Of a stretch of 64,000 nt of DNA, positions 1-6,637 are shown one piece after another (the first letter of the stretch is position 1; each line of letters begins with the position of its first letter). The notes under the pieces are model-generated. The model was not told where the DNA came from and did not search any database. It worked only from the letters and a program-made list of their open reading frames with translations. A program made the position numbers and the translations under genes. Source of the stretch: a virus; the IMG/VR virus record IMGVR_UViG_3300008216_000009, positions 1 through 64,000 of that record; one strand, 5' to 3'.

Positions 1-24
1 CCCTCTTATGTATACATAAGAGGG
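1..24. repeat. 24-bp perfect palindrome
   Basis: CCCTCTTATGTA is followed directly by its exact reverse complement. There is no T-run on either side, so an operator or replication/recombination site is as likely as a terminator. The core TGTATACA recurs in the palindrome at 18043-18054. Confidence 0.75.
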
Positions 25-31
25 GTGGAGT

Positions 32-93
32 TATAGTGCTAGTAAATCAGGGCTAAATTTGACAGTGAGCAGGATTGGTATAGTGCTAGTAAA
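32..93 (+). promoter_or_regulatory. Two copies of a promoter-like -10 box
   Basis: TATAGTGCTAGTAAA occurs at 32-46 and 79-93. Rightward promoters elsewhere carry similar text after the -10 (TATACTGCTAGTAG at 28992). A TTGACA lies at 59-64 but only 14 bp from the second box, so promoter activity is uncertain. Confidence 0.45.
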
Positions 94-150
94 GTCTTTA
101 TGAATGATATTCTGTGCAAATCTCTTGCTCCGTATATCATTCATAAAGAC
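94..150 (+). repeat. 17-bp perfect inverted repeat
   Basis: GTCTTTATGAATGATAT (94-110) and its exact reverse complement (134-150) are separated by 23 nt. It starts about 10 nt after the second -10-like box, so a plus-strand transcript would begin with this hairpin and could end at the terminator at 295-318. Function unknown. Confidence 0.7.
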
Positions 151-249
151 ACCCTGGGTTTCGGCCTGGGTTACCATATCGTTAGAGCCACTAGAATGGC
201 CCCCGGCTGGGGATGAAGGTCCTGGACCCATGAGCAGGACCCTGAACCC

Positions 250-264
250 GTAAGGGAAAGATGT
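250..264 (+). repeat. Intercassette motif, copy a
   Basis: GTAAGGGAAAGATGT with CCCG (247-250) and CGGG (271-274) arms. It lies beyond the terminator of the first leftward cassette. Confidence 0.8.
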
Positions 265-294
265 AGATCCCGGGCGGCCAGGTACGGGAATAGG

Positions 295-318
295 AAAAGC
301 CCCCTAAAGGGGGCTTTT
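295..318. terminator. Bidirectional intrinsic terminator
   Basis: GCCCCC-TAAA-GGGGGC hairpin with AAAA on the left and TTTT on the right. It ends the leftward Hsp20 group and could stop rightward transcription from about 90. Confidence 0.85.
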
Positions 319-337
319 CAAGTTTATGAATCAATTA

Positions 338-435
338 CGGAGCAGGGAACGGGATAATATTGTGAGTCCCTGGTGAGAGTTTCACAGTGCACACCGTCGC
401 ACCCTTTCGTATATACACCTCTACGCCCTGCTCCG
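338..435 (-). ncRNA. Candidate structured RNA after the Hsp20 gene
   Basis: A 10-bp closing stem, CGGAGCAGGG (338-347) with CCCTGCTCCG (426-435), encloses about 78 nt with further short hairpins. It lies between the Hsp20 stop codon and the terminator. The same strand also encodes a possible 27-aa peptide (GTG at 418, stop at 335), so RNA versus small gene is unresolved. Confidence 0.4.
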
Positions 436-438
436 GGA

Positions 439-459
439 TAAACCCCCGTAGGGGGTTTA
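439..459 (-). terminator. Small hairpin over the Hsp20 stop codon
   Basis: TAAACCCCC-GTA-GGGGGTTTA hairpin whose arm contains the stop codon of 457-912. The U-run is short, so it may attenuate or protect the 3' end rather than fully terminate. Confidence 0.5.
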
Positions 460-912
460 CTCTACTGTCACCTCTATGATCCGAGGCTTGGTAGCCACAT
501 CCTCTGGGAAGGTTATGGATAGGATTCCAAGTTCAAGTGTCGCCTTCGGGTCCTCGGAGACATCCGCCCCACCTGGGATAGATACGGCGTATTGCTGTTT
601 GACCACTTCCTTGTTCTCATCGACCTCGATACTGTATTCCTTGACCACTACTCCCAGGGTACGGCCCACGGGGTCAACCCTGACCTCTATGTCCTCTTTC
701 TTAGTCCCAGGGACTTCTAGAGACAGAGTGTATCCATCAGTGTCATGGAAGAAGCCGGGAGTGTCCAGCATGGAAGCCCACCTGGCATTGCCCAATCGGC
801 TTATGAATGACTGAGGAATATTCCTATAGTCATCAGAGAGGAAGGCATTGTAAATCTTTTGTCTCGATAGGTTCTTCACTTTGTTCACCTTAACTACTGC
901 GTTATATACCAA
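457..912 (-). CDS. hsp20: Small heat-shock protein, Hsp20/alpha-crystallin family
   Basis: ATP-independent holdase that binds unfolding proteins and prevents aggregation in the cytoplasm. The 151-aa product has a short N-terminal arm and an alpha-crystallin domain from about residue 52. LEVPG at 65-69 and ATLELGILSITFPE at 124-137 match the conserved strands of the family, and the length is typical. It is the last gene of a leftward group with 929-1069 and 1066-1500, and a hairpin overlaps its stop codon. Hsp20 genes are established in T4-like cyanophages, so a phage copy is not anomalous; here it probably protects host or virion proteins during infection (inference). Confidence 0.93.
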   Translation of the reverse strand: MVYNAVVKVNKVKNLSRQKIYNAFLSDDYRNIPQSFISRLGNARWASMLDTPGFFHDTDGYTLSLEVPGTKKEDIEVRVDPVGRTLGVVVKEYSIEVDENKEVVKQQYAVSIPGGADVSEDPKATLELGILSITFPEDVATKPRIIEVTVE

Positions 913-928
913 TCTATTTTCTCCTTAG

Positions 929-1069
929 TTAGACTTTATTAGGTTTTACATTTACCCATGTCGTTTGGTTGTCCTTCGAGTTCTGTTTCAGAATGACAAA
1001 CAGGGTCGTCCATACGCCTGTACAAATCCCAAAGGTTCCAATAATCAATAGAACCTCGGCTATGCTCAT
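929..1069 (-). CDS. Small single-span membrane protein
   Basis: 46-aa product starting MSIAEVLL with one strongly hydrophobic segment (about 3-27) and a short polar tail. The start at 1069 is chosen because GGAGGT and AGGAG sites precede it and its ATG overlaps the stop of 1066-1500 as ATGA; the longer frame to 1129 lacks such a site. Function unknown; small phage membrane proteins often act on the host envelope, but nothing here identifies a target. Confidence 0.75.
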   Translation of the reverse strand: MSIAEVLLIIGTFGICTGVWTTLFVILKQNSKDNQTTWVNVKPNKV

Positions 1070-1500
1070 ACTCCTGACCTCCCTTCTAAGCCCTCTGTCT
1101 GCTCCGTAGAGCCGTTTTTTTGTATCCAAGCACCCTTGGTATCCAAAACTACTATTGGAGCCGATTTAACGACCTTCTCTGTTTCGACCTCATAGAAGTG
1201 GTCGGCACGGTAAGGGTTGTACTTGACCTGTACGTCGCACGGAGTCTCGAATGTCGTGAGGCTTGGCAGTGGTGCTATAACGCCTCGGACGAATGCATGG
1301 ACATTTTTTCGCTTCTCCGTCAGGACTCGCTTCCTACCACCAGGCTGAACTACGAATGTGGCATCCTTCACCAGTACGTTGTCCGAGTGAGTTATCACTC
1401 GTCCAGTAGTCCTGCTCCGTATGCTCCATGTGTTCTTGTGGAGGTTCTTATATACGTCCACCCTCACAGCGGACATAGGCATGTCGGTAATATCATTCAT
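1066..1500 (-). CDS. Conserved small phage protein, function unknown
   Basis: 144 aa. YKNLHKNTWSI near 17-27 and GRKRVLTEKRKNVHAFVRG at 55-73 resemble a family of uncharacterised tailed-phage proteins known to me only as hypothetical. An AAGGAG site precedes the ATG by about 10 nt. The gene is translationally coupled to 929-1069 by an ATGA overlap. A nested hairpin (1539-1604) separates it from the upstream gene, so expression may depend on readthrough from the promoter at 1832-1860. Confidence 0.8.
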   Translation of the reverse strand: MNDITDMPMSAVRVDVYKNLHKNTWSIRSRTTGRVITHSDNVLVKDATFVVQPGGRKRVLTEKRKNVHAFVRGVIAPLPSLTTFETPCDVQVKYNPYRADHFYEVETEKVVKSAPIVVLDTKGAWIQKNGSTEQTEGLEGRSGV

Positions 1501-1538
1501 AAACCATTAACTCCTTTTTGAATCATAACCATAAGCAT

Positions 1539-1604
1539 AAAAATAGGACTTACACTAACCGCTGTACTCAAACCCTTGCAAAGGACGGTTAGATGCCTAT
1601 TTTT
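1539..1604 (-). promoter_or_regulatory. Nested hairpin, terminator or attenuator
   Basis: Three nested pairings: AAAAATAGG/CCTATTTTT (1539-1547/1596-1604), CTAACCG/CGGTTAG (1555-1561/1586-1592) and apical CCTT/AAGG (1574-1584). On the minus strand it ends in a T-run, so it can act as a terminator or attenuator between 1604-1792 and 1066-1500. Confidence 0.65.
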
Positions 1605-1792
1605 TACGATGCCTTGGCTAGGCGTTTGATATCCGCCTTGTCCACCTTGCTTGTCCACAAGGCGACCCCTTTATGATCAACGAGGGATACCTCATACCAA
1701 CTATGCTGTTTAACACCGACTGCGATGTTGTACTGCTCGTTATCCTCAAATATCAATGTTGAATTCTTCTCTGCTGGTATCGTAATCTTCAA
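1604..1792 (-). CDS. Small protein of unknown function
   Basis: 62 aa, starting at a TTG codon (1792) six bases after AAGGAG. The frame stays open to an ATG at 1864, but that extension runs through the promoter at 1832-1860 and cannot be translated from it. The product is soluble, beta-strand-rich in its middle part and lysine-rich at the C-terminus. No family recognised. It is the first gene of its transcript. Confidence 0.7.
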   Translation of the reverse strand: MKITIPAEKNSTLIFEDNEQYNIAVGVKQHSWYEVSLVDHKGVALWTSKVDKADIKRLAKAS

Positions 1793-1831
1793 GTCGTACT
1801 CCTTCTCTGTATCTCTATTTGAACTATCTAC

Positions 1832-1860
1832 AGTATATAGGAAGACGACACACTTGTCAA
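1832..1860 (-). promoter_or_regulatory. Sigma70-type promoter
   Basis: -35 TTGACA (1855-1860), 17-bp spacer, -10 TATACT (1832-1837). Drives 1604-1792 and possibly the Hsp20 group. Confidence 0.88.
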
Positions 1861-1991
1861 GCACGTCTACACCGATACATGTGATACGAGCTAACTCAAG
1901 TTTACTGCTATGGATATTTCAAGTCAAGGATTTGTCTGGGTCCTGTCACCTGGGTCGAGGTCCCGGGGCGGACGTGGACCTCGAAGCTCAC

Positions 1992-2006
1992 GTAAGGGAA
2001 AGATGT
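1992..2006 (+). repeat. Intercassette motif, copy b
   Basis: GTAAGGGAAAGATGT. Direct arms are only CAC/GTG, but a separate 7-bp hairpin (GAGGTCC/GGACCTC) lies just to its left. Confidence 0.8.
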
Positions 2007-2033
2007 TGTGGGACCTGGGAGGGATCCCGGGCA

Positions 2034-2067
2034 ATAAAAAACCCGGAACCATAAAGATTCCGGGTTT
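2034..2067 (-). terminator. Intrinsic terminator
   Basis: ACCCGGAA/TTCCGGGT hairpin followed on the minus strand by a T-run. Ends the cassette 2092-4193. Confidence 0.9.
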
Positions 2068-2091
2068 CATTGGACCTGGGCTAGGGGCTAG

Positions 2092-2289
2092 TTAATCGTC
2101 ATCTGCCGGGTCGTCATCACTTGAGATGTTGTCCAGGGTGATTCCATCATTTGAATGGACGCTAACCCTTCCGTCATCGCTAACTGGAGCAAGGTACTGT
2201 TGAATCAGTTCCTCTGCTACAGCATAGGACTCAGCCTCTATCTCAAGGTCTACTTGCATGGATACGTCTGCTCTGTACGTGTAAGCCAT
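2092..2289 (-). CDS. Small acidic phage protein, function unknown
   Basis: 65 aa with a very acidic tail (SSDDDPADDD). An AAGGAT site precedes the ATG, which overlaps the upstream stop as TAATG. It is the last gene of a seven- to eight-gene leftward operon read from the promoters at 3718-3746 and 4222-4250. No motif assigns a function. Confidence 0.75.
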   Translation of the reverse strand: MAYTYRADVSMQVDLEIEAESYAVAEELIQQYLAPVSDDGRVSVHSNDGITLDNISSDDDPADDD

Positions 2290-2750
2290 TACTTTATCCT
2301 TTCGTTGAGTATGTCGATCTTGTCGCCGTGTGATTTGAGTAGGTAAGACTTCACGGTGTCGTCGTACTTTCGCTTCATTACGTGGTACTCACCGTCCTCA
2401 TAGACTTCGTCTGGAATACGAAAGAGTGTCTGAGTCTTGCATTTTCGCTTTAGGTCACGCTGCTCTTGGACATCGTCCACTAGCTCACCTATGTACGAAT
2501 CCAAGTCATGGTTAAGTTGTTTGTTTTCATACGACCAAGTGTGTGTTGCTGCTTCAGTTTCCATTTTCTGAAGTAAGTCCCTGTTCCAGCGACCATCCTT
2601 GTCTCGAACATCTACATCATTAGCACCACCATGACCATTGTTCTTGGCCTCTCCGACCTTTTTGCCATCAATGTAGACTGAGGCATTGAAGGCAATAGTC
2701 TCTTCGGATAGACCTGCGTAAATCTTGACGTTCTTTAGAGTGATGTCCAT
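2289..2750 (-). CDS. Uncharacterised phage protein with YIDGKKVGEAKN motif
   Basis: 153 aa. The N-terminal part has VYIDGKKVGEAKNNGHGG at 26-43, a Gly-rich turn I recall from several uncharacterised phage and bacterial proteins. The C-terminal half is charged and helical. It overlaps both neighbours by a base or two, implying translational coupling. Role unknown. Confidence 0.78.
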   Translation of the reverse strand: MDITLKNVKIYAGLSEETIAFNASVYIDGKKVGEAKNNGHGGANDVDVRDKDGRWNRDLLQKMETEAATHTWSYENKQLNHDLDSYIGELVDDVQEQRDLKRKCKTQTLFRIPDEVYEDGEYHVMKRKYDDTVKSYLLKSHGDKIDILNERIK

Positions 2751-3169
2751 TATGCTGTCACCTTTTCCTTTTCTCGGCTCTTCTCGAACATCTCGGCAAT
2801 TTGGATATTGCGGTTGATGTTCTCTACAGTAAACTTGTAGCTTTTACCTGTTCGGGTGTTATCGGCACTGACAGGATACTTCCGCCTTCTCAGGTTAAAG
2901 CCAGTGACTTTGAACTCCTCTCCGTTGGAGTTGAATACATGGCCCACATTGAACTTTGCCCCTATGTACTCGGCATCCCTGTTAGCGACCTTCTCCGCCA
3001 TAGCAGGAACATCTACCTTGAACGAGAGGGTAGCGGTATGACCTGCGTACCTGCCAGTGGCATATGATGCCGTCAAGCCGTACTTGTTCAAGGTACGCTG
3101 GATCACTACTTCTAGTTCATCACTGAGTATCCTGCACTCTGCTTTACCTATACTTTTGATCTTAGCCAT
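2750..3169 (-). CDS. Uncharacterised phage protein
   Basis: 139 aa, basic, mixed alpha/beta. A central segment (GFNLRRRKYPV near 90-100) resembles hypothetical phage proteins. The ATG overlaps the stop of 3169-3372 (TAATG). No catalytic motif visible. Confidence 0.75.
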   Translation of the reverse strand: MAKIKSIGKAECRILSDELEVVIQRTLNKYGLTASYATGRYAGHTATLSFKVDVPAMAEKVANRDAEYIGAKFNVGHVFNSNGEEFKVTGFNLRRRKYPVSADNTRTGKSYKFTVENINRNIQIAEMFEKSREKEKVTA

Positions 3170-3372
3170 TAGTTCACCTCACGGTTGTATTCTAATATGT
3201 CGTTGCGTAACTCTTGCATTGTTGGCATACCCTCTCCACCACCTGACCACGTTTCATTTATTAGGTCAGTTAGTTTGGTCAAGGCATCGGGATATTTATT
3301 GCCGTCACTAGCATGGTCAACTAACCACTTCTCGACTGCGACCTCAGATACTTGAATTGCGATTGTACTCAT
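3169..3372 (-). CDS. Small helical phage protein
   Basis: 67 aa, probably all-helical, with a Gly-rich WSGGGEGMP turn at 42-50. It starts directly after the stop of 3373-3477 and shares the GAGGTGAACTAA-type ribosome-binding context repeated in this operon. Function unknown. Confidence 0.75.
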   Translation of the reverse strand: MSTIAIQVSEVAVEKWLVDHASDGNKYPDALTKLTDLINETWSGGGEGMPTMQELRNDILEYNREVN

Positions 3373-3477
3373 TTAGTTCACCTCTTCCTCGCATGAGGGA
3401 CACGGACTATCAGTGGTATCTAAAAAATACTCCCCATGATCTTCGCATTCTCCGATTCCTATTCCTTTATTAGCCAT
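3373..3477 (-). CDS. 34-aa zinc-ribbon-like microprotein
   Basis: 34 aa (MANKGIGIGECEDHG... ending CPSCEEEVN). Cys11 and His14 with Cys26 and Cys29 form a likely zinc knuckle. It fills the gap between two overlapping genes: its ATG overlaps the stop of 3477-3692 and its stop abuts the start of 3169-3372. A GAGGTGAAC site precedes the start. Confidence 0.75.
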   Translation of the reverse strand: MANKGIGIGECEDHGEYFLDTTDSPCPSCEEEVN

Positions 3478-3692
3478 TAGTTCACCTCTATCTTGGACGG
3501 CTCTAGAATCTCCACAGGGAAGTTAAAGAGTTCATCCTTTAGGTACTGCATATCTGCTATGTCGCCACTCTCTCTGTGGACACCTTCCACCTTGCTCAAC
3601 TCTTTGATGCCGTAGTGCAAGGCACGGGCCATCATCAGCTTCCCTCGTGTACTCGATAAGAACCTTACAGCGTCTTCGGTTTCAATTGCCAT
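3477..3692 (-). CDS. Small phage protein, function unknown
   Basis: 71 aa beginning MAIETEDAV. AAGGAG lies six bases before the ATG at 3692; the frame extends further upstream only through the promoter at 3718-3746. Predicted helical and acidic. It may be the first gene of a sub-transcript covering 2092-3692. Confidence 0.75.
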   Translation of the reverse strand: MAIETEDAVRFLSSTRGKLMMARALHYGIKELSKVEGVHRESGDIADMQYLKDELFNFPVEILEPSKIEVN

Positions 3693-3717
3693 AACCACTC
3701 CTTTTCTATTTGTTAGT

Positions 3718-3746
3718 ATTATACCACCAGTTAGATTATTTGACAA
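3718..3746 (-). promoter_or_regulatory. Internal sigma70-type promoter
   Basis: -35 TTGTCA (3741-3746), 17-bp spacer, -10 TATAAT (3718-3723). It overlaps the end of 3736-3945 and would boost the downstream genes. Confidence 0.75.
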
Positions 3747-3945
3747 GCACATTAGTTGGATAGGCTTCTACTTCATCTGCATCAAGGTCATATGGTCTTA
3801 CTTCACAAACCTCGCAAATGTTTGAGTCATAAGCATTAGCCCTGCGCCCATAATTTAGGTCATTAGCAATCAGGTAGGTGCAGACTACGCACTCCCTCAC
3901 TTCGTATTGTTCCCTTACCGCATCAGTTACCATTTGTATCCACAT
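3736..3945 (-). CDS. Zinc-ribbon microprotein
   Basis: 69 aa. CVVC (19-22) and CEVC (44-47) are paired knuckles of a zinc ribbon. GGGGAG precedes the ATG, which overlaps the stop of 3945-4193. Such ribbons usually mediate protein or nucleic-acid contacts; no partner is evident. Confidence 0.75.
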   Translation of the reverse strand: MWIQMVTDAVREQYEVRECVVCTYLIANDLNYGRRANAYDSNICEVCEVRPYDLDADEVEAYPTNVLVK

Positions 3946-4193
3946 TAGGCTCCCCTTGCTTTTTTCTGCTCTGGAGTCTCACGCTCTTTGCATGATTTCA
4001 AGTCCTCGCAGAACGCTATCAGCATCCCTATGTCAGTAGGCTCCAAGTCAAAAACTCGCTTGTAGGCTCTGTCCCCCAACATACCGCTTGCTCGTGCTGC
4101 CAGCATGGCGAATCGTACATCGGGATGTATTGGGATGGAAATCTTCTCTCCGGTGTCCAACCTCTCTTGTAGCGTCTTTGTGTCTGTACTCAT
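3945..4193 (-). CDS. Small phage protein, function unknown
   Basis: 82 aa from ATG 4193 (MSTDTKTLQERL), with AAGGAG before it; upstream extension would cross the promoter at 4222-4250. Contains an IPIHPDVRFAMLAARASGM stretch and a basic C-terminus. First gene of the cassette ending at the terminator 2034-2067. Confidence 0.75.
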   Translation of the reverse strand: MSTDTKTLQERLDTGEKISIPIHPDVRFAMLAARASGMLGDRAYKRVFDLEPTDIGMLIAFCEDLKSCKERETPEQKKARGA

Positions 4194-4221
4194 TGACTCT
4201 CCTTCTCTATTTGATATCTTA

Positions 4222-4250
4222 ATTATATATGATAACACGCAACGTGTCAA
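4222..4250 (-). promoter_or_regulatory. Sigma70-type promoter
   Basis: -35 TTGACA (4245-4250), 17-bp spacer, -10 TATAAT (4222-4227). Confidence 0.88.
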
Positions 4251-4317
4251 GCACCACCCTGGATTTTCCTGGATCCGGTCCGCACTCGCAGCAGTGGACC
4301 AGGTCCCCCGGGGAGAC

Positions 4318-4332
4318 GTAAGGGAAAGATGT
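4318..4332 (+). repeat. Intercassette motif, copy c
   Basis: GTAAGGGAAAGATGT in the loop of CCCGG (4307-4311) / CCGGG (4333-4337). Confidence 0.82.
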
Positions 4333-4358
4333 CCGGGCTACCCAGGTCCGCACGAGAC

Positions 4359-4392
4359 AAAAAAAATCCCCCGGAAACTCCCAGGGGATTTT
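4359..4392 (-). terminator. Intrinsic terminator
   Basis: AATCCCC/GGGGATT hairpin with a T-run of eight on the minus strand; ends 4417-5211. Confidence 0.9.
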
Positions 4393-4416
4393 ACTTGAAT
4401 AGAATTGATGTTTACA

Positions 4417-5211
4417 TCAATCTATCTTGCGTTCGATGGCAGCGTTGGCTTTTCGATGTGCTCCATGAGTAGACAAACCTATAACCATGTTACGTTCCTT
4501 GAGTAGATTCAAGTCGGCGCATTTCATGCACATCGCACACGTTACAGCTTTATTGAAGTTGTTAGGGCATGGCAGCACTTTGACAGAATCACGATCATGA
4601 ACCTTGCGAGACATATGCTTTTCATACGTCCACTCGCATGCATAGCCTAGTGCCCTAGCACGAGCTATTTGTTCGGCGGATTCGCAACTTGCCAGAACAT
4701 TAGCACCATTCCAAGCTGATTCTGGTACTGGAATAGGCTCGTTCCAAGCATGAGTATAAGTATAAGCTTGAGAACCATTAGGTGAACGAGATTCATAACG
4801 ATTCATAGCGTCGCCTATGATACCAGCAGCAATGCTATTACTAGCATCTCCAACTACATGTACTCGCAGTTTGCGATCAGCGGGCAATTCGTCAATTTTG
4901 CGAGCTTCGATCTCAGCGAATTGAATCTGGATGTGCATCCGAGTTTCGATGTCGTCCACATCTCCGAATATCTCAGGGTAGAACGGGCACGACGTAGGAC
5001 ACGTTAGTTGTGGTGCATAGGTGGCGTTCATCACGCCGACCTTGCCATTGGCAGAATCGATTACAGTCGTTACGGCAGTCTCATCGACTTCGACAAGTGC
5101 CCGCTGATTGATGCGATTCGTGGTGTGTTGAACCATGCCAAAATTGGTATAGCATCCGTTGTTAGTCAACACCTGACCAATCCAGTTGGTAGCCTTTTCT
5201 TTAGTAGTCAA
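4417..5211 (-). CDS. GP88-like protein with cysteine clusters
   Basis: 264 aa. It resembles the Gene 88 (GP88) family of uncharacterised actinophage proteins: TCPTSCPFYP near 70-79, then CPNNF and TCAMCMKCADLNLLKER in the C-terminal third, followed by a conserved GLSTHGAHRKA-type end. The seven or so clustered cysteines suggest zinc or iron-sulfur binding; a metal-dependent enzyme is possible but unproven. Translation starts at TTG 5211 behind GGGGG. It is the only gene of its cassette, with its own promoter (5246-5274) and terminator. Confidence 0.8.
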   Translation of the reverse strand: MTTKEKATNWIGQVLTNNGCYTNFGMVQHTTNRINQRALVEVDETAVTTVIDSANGKVGVMNATYAPQLTCPTSCPFYPEIFGDVDDIETRMHIQIQFAEIEARKIDELPADRKLRVHVVGDASNSIAAGIIGDAMNRYESRSPNGSQAYTYTHAWNEPIPVPESAWNGANVLASCESAEQIARARALGYACEWTYEKHMSRKVHDRDSVKVLPCPNNFNKAVTCAMCMKCADLNLLKERNMVIGLSTHGAHRKANAAIERKID

Positions 5212-5245
5212 TTGAAATCCCCCTACTGATTTAATCTACCCTGTA

Positions 5246-5274
5246 AGTATACACTAAAATACGCAACCTGTCAA
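5246..5274 (-). promoter_or_regulatory. Sigma70-type promoter
   Basis: -35 TTGACA (5269-5274), 17-bp spacer, -10 TATACT (5246-5251); drives the GP88-like gene. Confidence 0.88.
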
Positions 5275-5315
5275 GCACAAGTTTGGCCTGGATATTATTT
5301 TACTCTGGGGAGGGG

Positions 5316-5330
5316 GTAAGGGAAAGATAT
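5316..5330 (+). repeat. Intercassette motif, copy d
   Basis: GTAAGGGAAAGATAT between CTGGG (5305-5309) and CCCAG (5339-5343). Confidence 0.8.
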
Positions 5331-5354
5331 AGAAGCGGCCCAGGATCCACAAGA

Positions 5355-5388
5355 CAAAAAAATCCCCGGTCCATAAAGAACCGGGGAG
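5355..5388 (-). terminator. Intrinsic terminator
   Basis: TCCCCGGT/ACCGGGGA hairpin followed by a minus-strand T-run. Confidence 0.9.
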
Positions 5389-5391
5389 TTT

Positions 5392-5474
5392 GGCTTCATG
5401 ACTTACAACGTCTTATGGTGTACGTCACATAGAGTAGGTGATGTGTTGGCTACTCACGGCATTTGCATGAAGCC
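5392..5474 (-). ncRNA. Candidate multibranch RNA in the 3' region
   Basis: GGCTTCATG (5392-5400) pairs with CATGAAGCC (5466-5474). Inside are GAGTAG/CTACTC (5432-5437/5450-5455) and TATGGTG/CACATA (5414-5420/5426-5431). It fills the 100 nt between the last stop codon and the terminator and has no open frame. It does not match a tRNA cloverleaf. Confidence 0.5.
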
Positions 5475-5478
5475 TCGT

Positions 5479-5676
5479 TCATAGACCAATCCCAGGGTAG
5501 TTCATGTTACCCTTTTTGACCTCGGCCCGTTCTGTTTTAACAGCTTCGTAATAGTTCGGGTTTGTTCGTTCCTCATCATCACACTTTGGGCATATCAAGT
5601 CAGTGTTGAAGAAACTCATTGTGTGGACATAAGATGCTATTCCGCACTTGTGGCAGTTACCGTTCCAATCACGCAT
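5479..5676 (-). CDS. Zinc-ribbon phage protein
   Basis: 65 aa. CHKC (8-11) and CPKC (29-32) form a zinc ribbon, followed by an amphipathic helix and a GNMNYPGIGL tail. The pattern matches a widespread uncharacterised phage ribbon family. Last gene of a five-gene cassette; overlaps 5669-5929. Confidence 0.8.
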   Translation of the reverse strand: MRDWNGNCHKCGIASYVHTMSFFNTDLICPKCDDEERTNPNYYEAVKTERAEVKKGNMNYPGIGL

Positions 5677-5929
5677 TAGTTATGGACTCCCTTGCTTGTT
5701 CTAGATTTAGTGTACATAGCCACGCATCTCCCATAGCTTGACGTTGTTCATCATCACTTAGTTTGCTGAACACTTCGTGGAGATGGCGTTTGGCATGATT
5801 GATTTCATCATTGGCCCTTGAGCTATCTCCGAGGGAGATAAGCTCTTGTGCGTCCGATAGAGTCGTGAACGCTTGCCAGAGTTCCCCTGCCATTGTTTGG
5901 TCGATTGCGGTCATGCCTGGAATCTCCAT
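5669..5929 (-). CDS. Small helical phage protein
   Basis: 86 aa, acidic and predicted all-helical, with no recognised domain. GGAG precedes the ATG and the start overlaps the upstream stop (TAATG). Confidence 0.75.
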   Translation of the reverse strand: MEIPGMTAIDQTMAGELWQAFTTLSDAQELISLGDSSRANDEINHAKRHLHEVFSKLSDDEQRQAMGDAWLCTLNLEQARESITNA

Positions 5930-6168
5930 TAGTTGCTCTCCCTAGATATTGTTGGTGGTGTAACGCTATGATTTGTTGTTGACAAGAACATGGCTAGACA
6001 TGCACTACACTGTTGGCCCCTATCGGTATTTATTAGGTTGGTAACCTCGTCCTCGGTGTCAGCTATGACATAGCCTATGCCCATTTCATCACCACAAGTG
6101 GCACACTCCATAACGTCATCGTCTTGATCCGACCTGTACTGCCAGATGCTGTAAGAAAATATGTTCAT
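5929..6168 (-). CDS. Zinc-ribbon phage protein
   Basis: 79 aa from ATG 6168 (MNIFSYSIW). CATC and CSAC pairs about 30 residues apart form a zinc ribbon. GGGAG precedes the start, which overlaps the stop of 6168-6389 as TGATG; the longer frame to 6231 has no such support. Confidence 0.75.
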   Translation of the reverse strand: MNIFSYSIWQYRSDQDDDVMECATCGDEMGIGYVIADTEDEVTNLINTDRGQQCSACLAMFLSTTNHSVTPPTISRESN

Positions 6169-6389
6169 CAGTTGCTCCCGCATCCACAATCGCACTGGAT
6201 TCCAATAGAGGGTTCCTCTTTGGCAGTGCATAAGTGGTCATAAGCCATGTCGCCAGCAGTAACCATAAAGGCTACTTGTGCGTCCCAGCTATCGATTCCT
6301 TCATCGTAAGCAACTAGAGCACAATCGTCACAAATGTCGAGTTTCCTGTTCTTGTTGATCACGCAGTTGATTAGCCCTTGGGTGGTCAT
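6168..6389 (-). CDS. Cys-rich phage protein
   Basis: 73 aa from ATG 6389 (MTTQGLINC). CDDC at 20-23 and a CDCGC cluster at the C-terminus suggest metal binding. GGGGGAG precedes the start. The promoter at 6427-6455 lies immediately upstream. Confidence 0.75.
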   Translation of the reverse strand: MTTQGLINCVINKNRKLDICDDCALVAYDEGIDSWDAQVAFMVTAGDMAYDHLCTAKEEPSIGIQCDCGCGSN

Positions 6390-6426
6390 CGTCCTTGCTC
6401 CCCCTTTTAATTTCCTAACTATTAGT

Positions 6427-6455
6427 ATTATACCAAACTTAACGACAAGTGTCAA
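6427..6455 (-). promoter_or_regulatory. Sigma70-type promoter
   Basis: -35 TTGACA (6450-6455), 17-bp spacer, -10 TATAAT (6427-6432). No terminator separates it from 6461-6610, so that gene's transcript also reads through. Confidence 0.87.
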
Positions 6456-6460
6456 GCACC

Positions 6461-6610
6461 TCAAGCCGAAGTAGCTTGAGCACTTTTAATCACTCCAGCC
6501 TTTTCCAGTATGATACGTTGGAGTACCTTAGTTCCTACTCCACTCACTCGCATCCGCCTTCGGGCGTTCCGCTTGTTGTCTCGCCTGTCCCACTTATTGT
6601 TCTGGCCCAT
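6461..6610 (-). CDS. Small basic phage protein
   Basis: 49 aa from ATG 6610 (MGQNNKWDRR). The N-terminal half is Arg-rich, suggesting nucleic-acid binding. GGAGG precedes the ATG; the longer frame to 6670 crosses the promoter at 6638-6666. Confidence 0.7.
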   Translation of the reverse strand: MGQNNKWDRRDNKRNARRRMRVSGVGTKVLQRIILEKAGVIKSAQATSA

Positions 6611-6637
6611 GTCGTTCCTCCAATTCGATATACTATA

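Noticed and set aside
31-231. Leftward 66-aa open frame at the window start
   Set aside because: It runs across the inverted repeat and motif-flanking hairpins without a ribosome-binding site or protein-like composition.
1793-1864. Longer N-termini such as MLDKCVVF, MLDRCHVF and MCLSNN on several leftward genes
   Set aside because: These extensions translate the promoter sequence itself; better ribosome-binding sites lie downstream of the -10 boxes.
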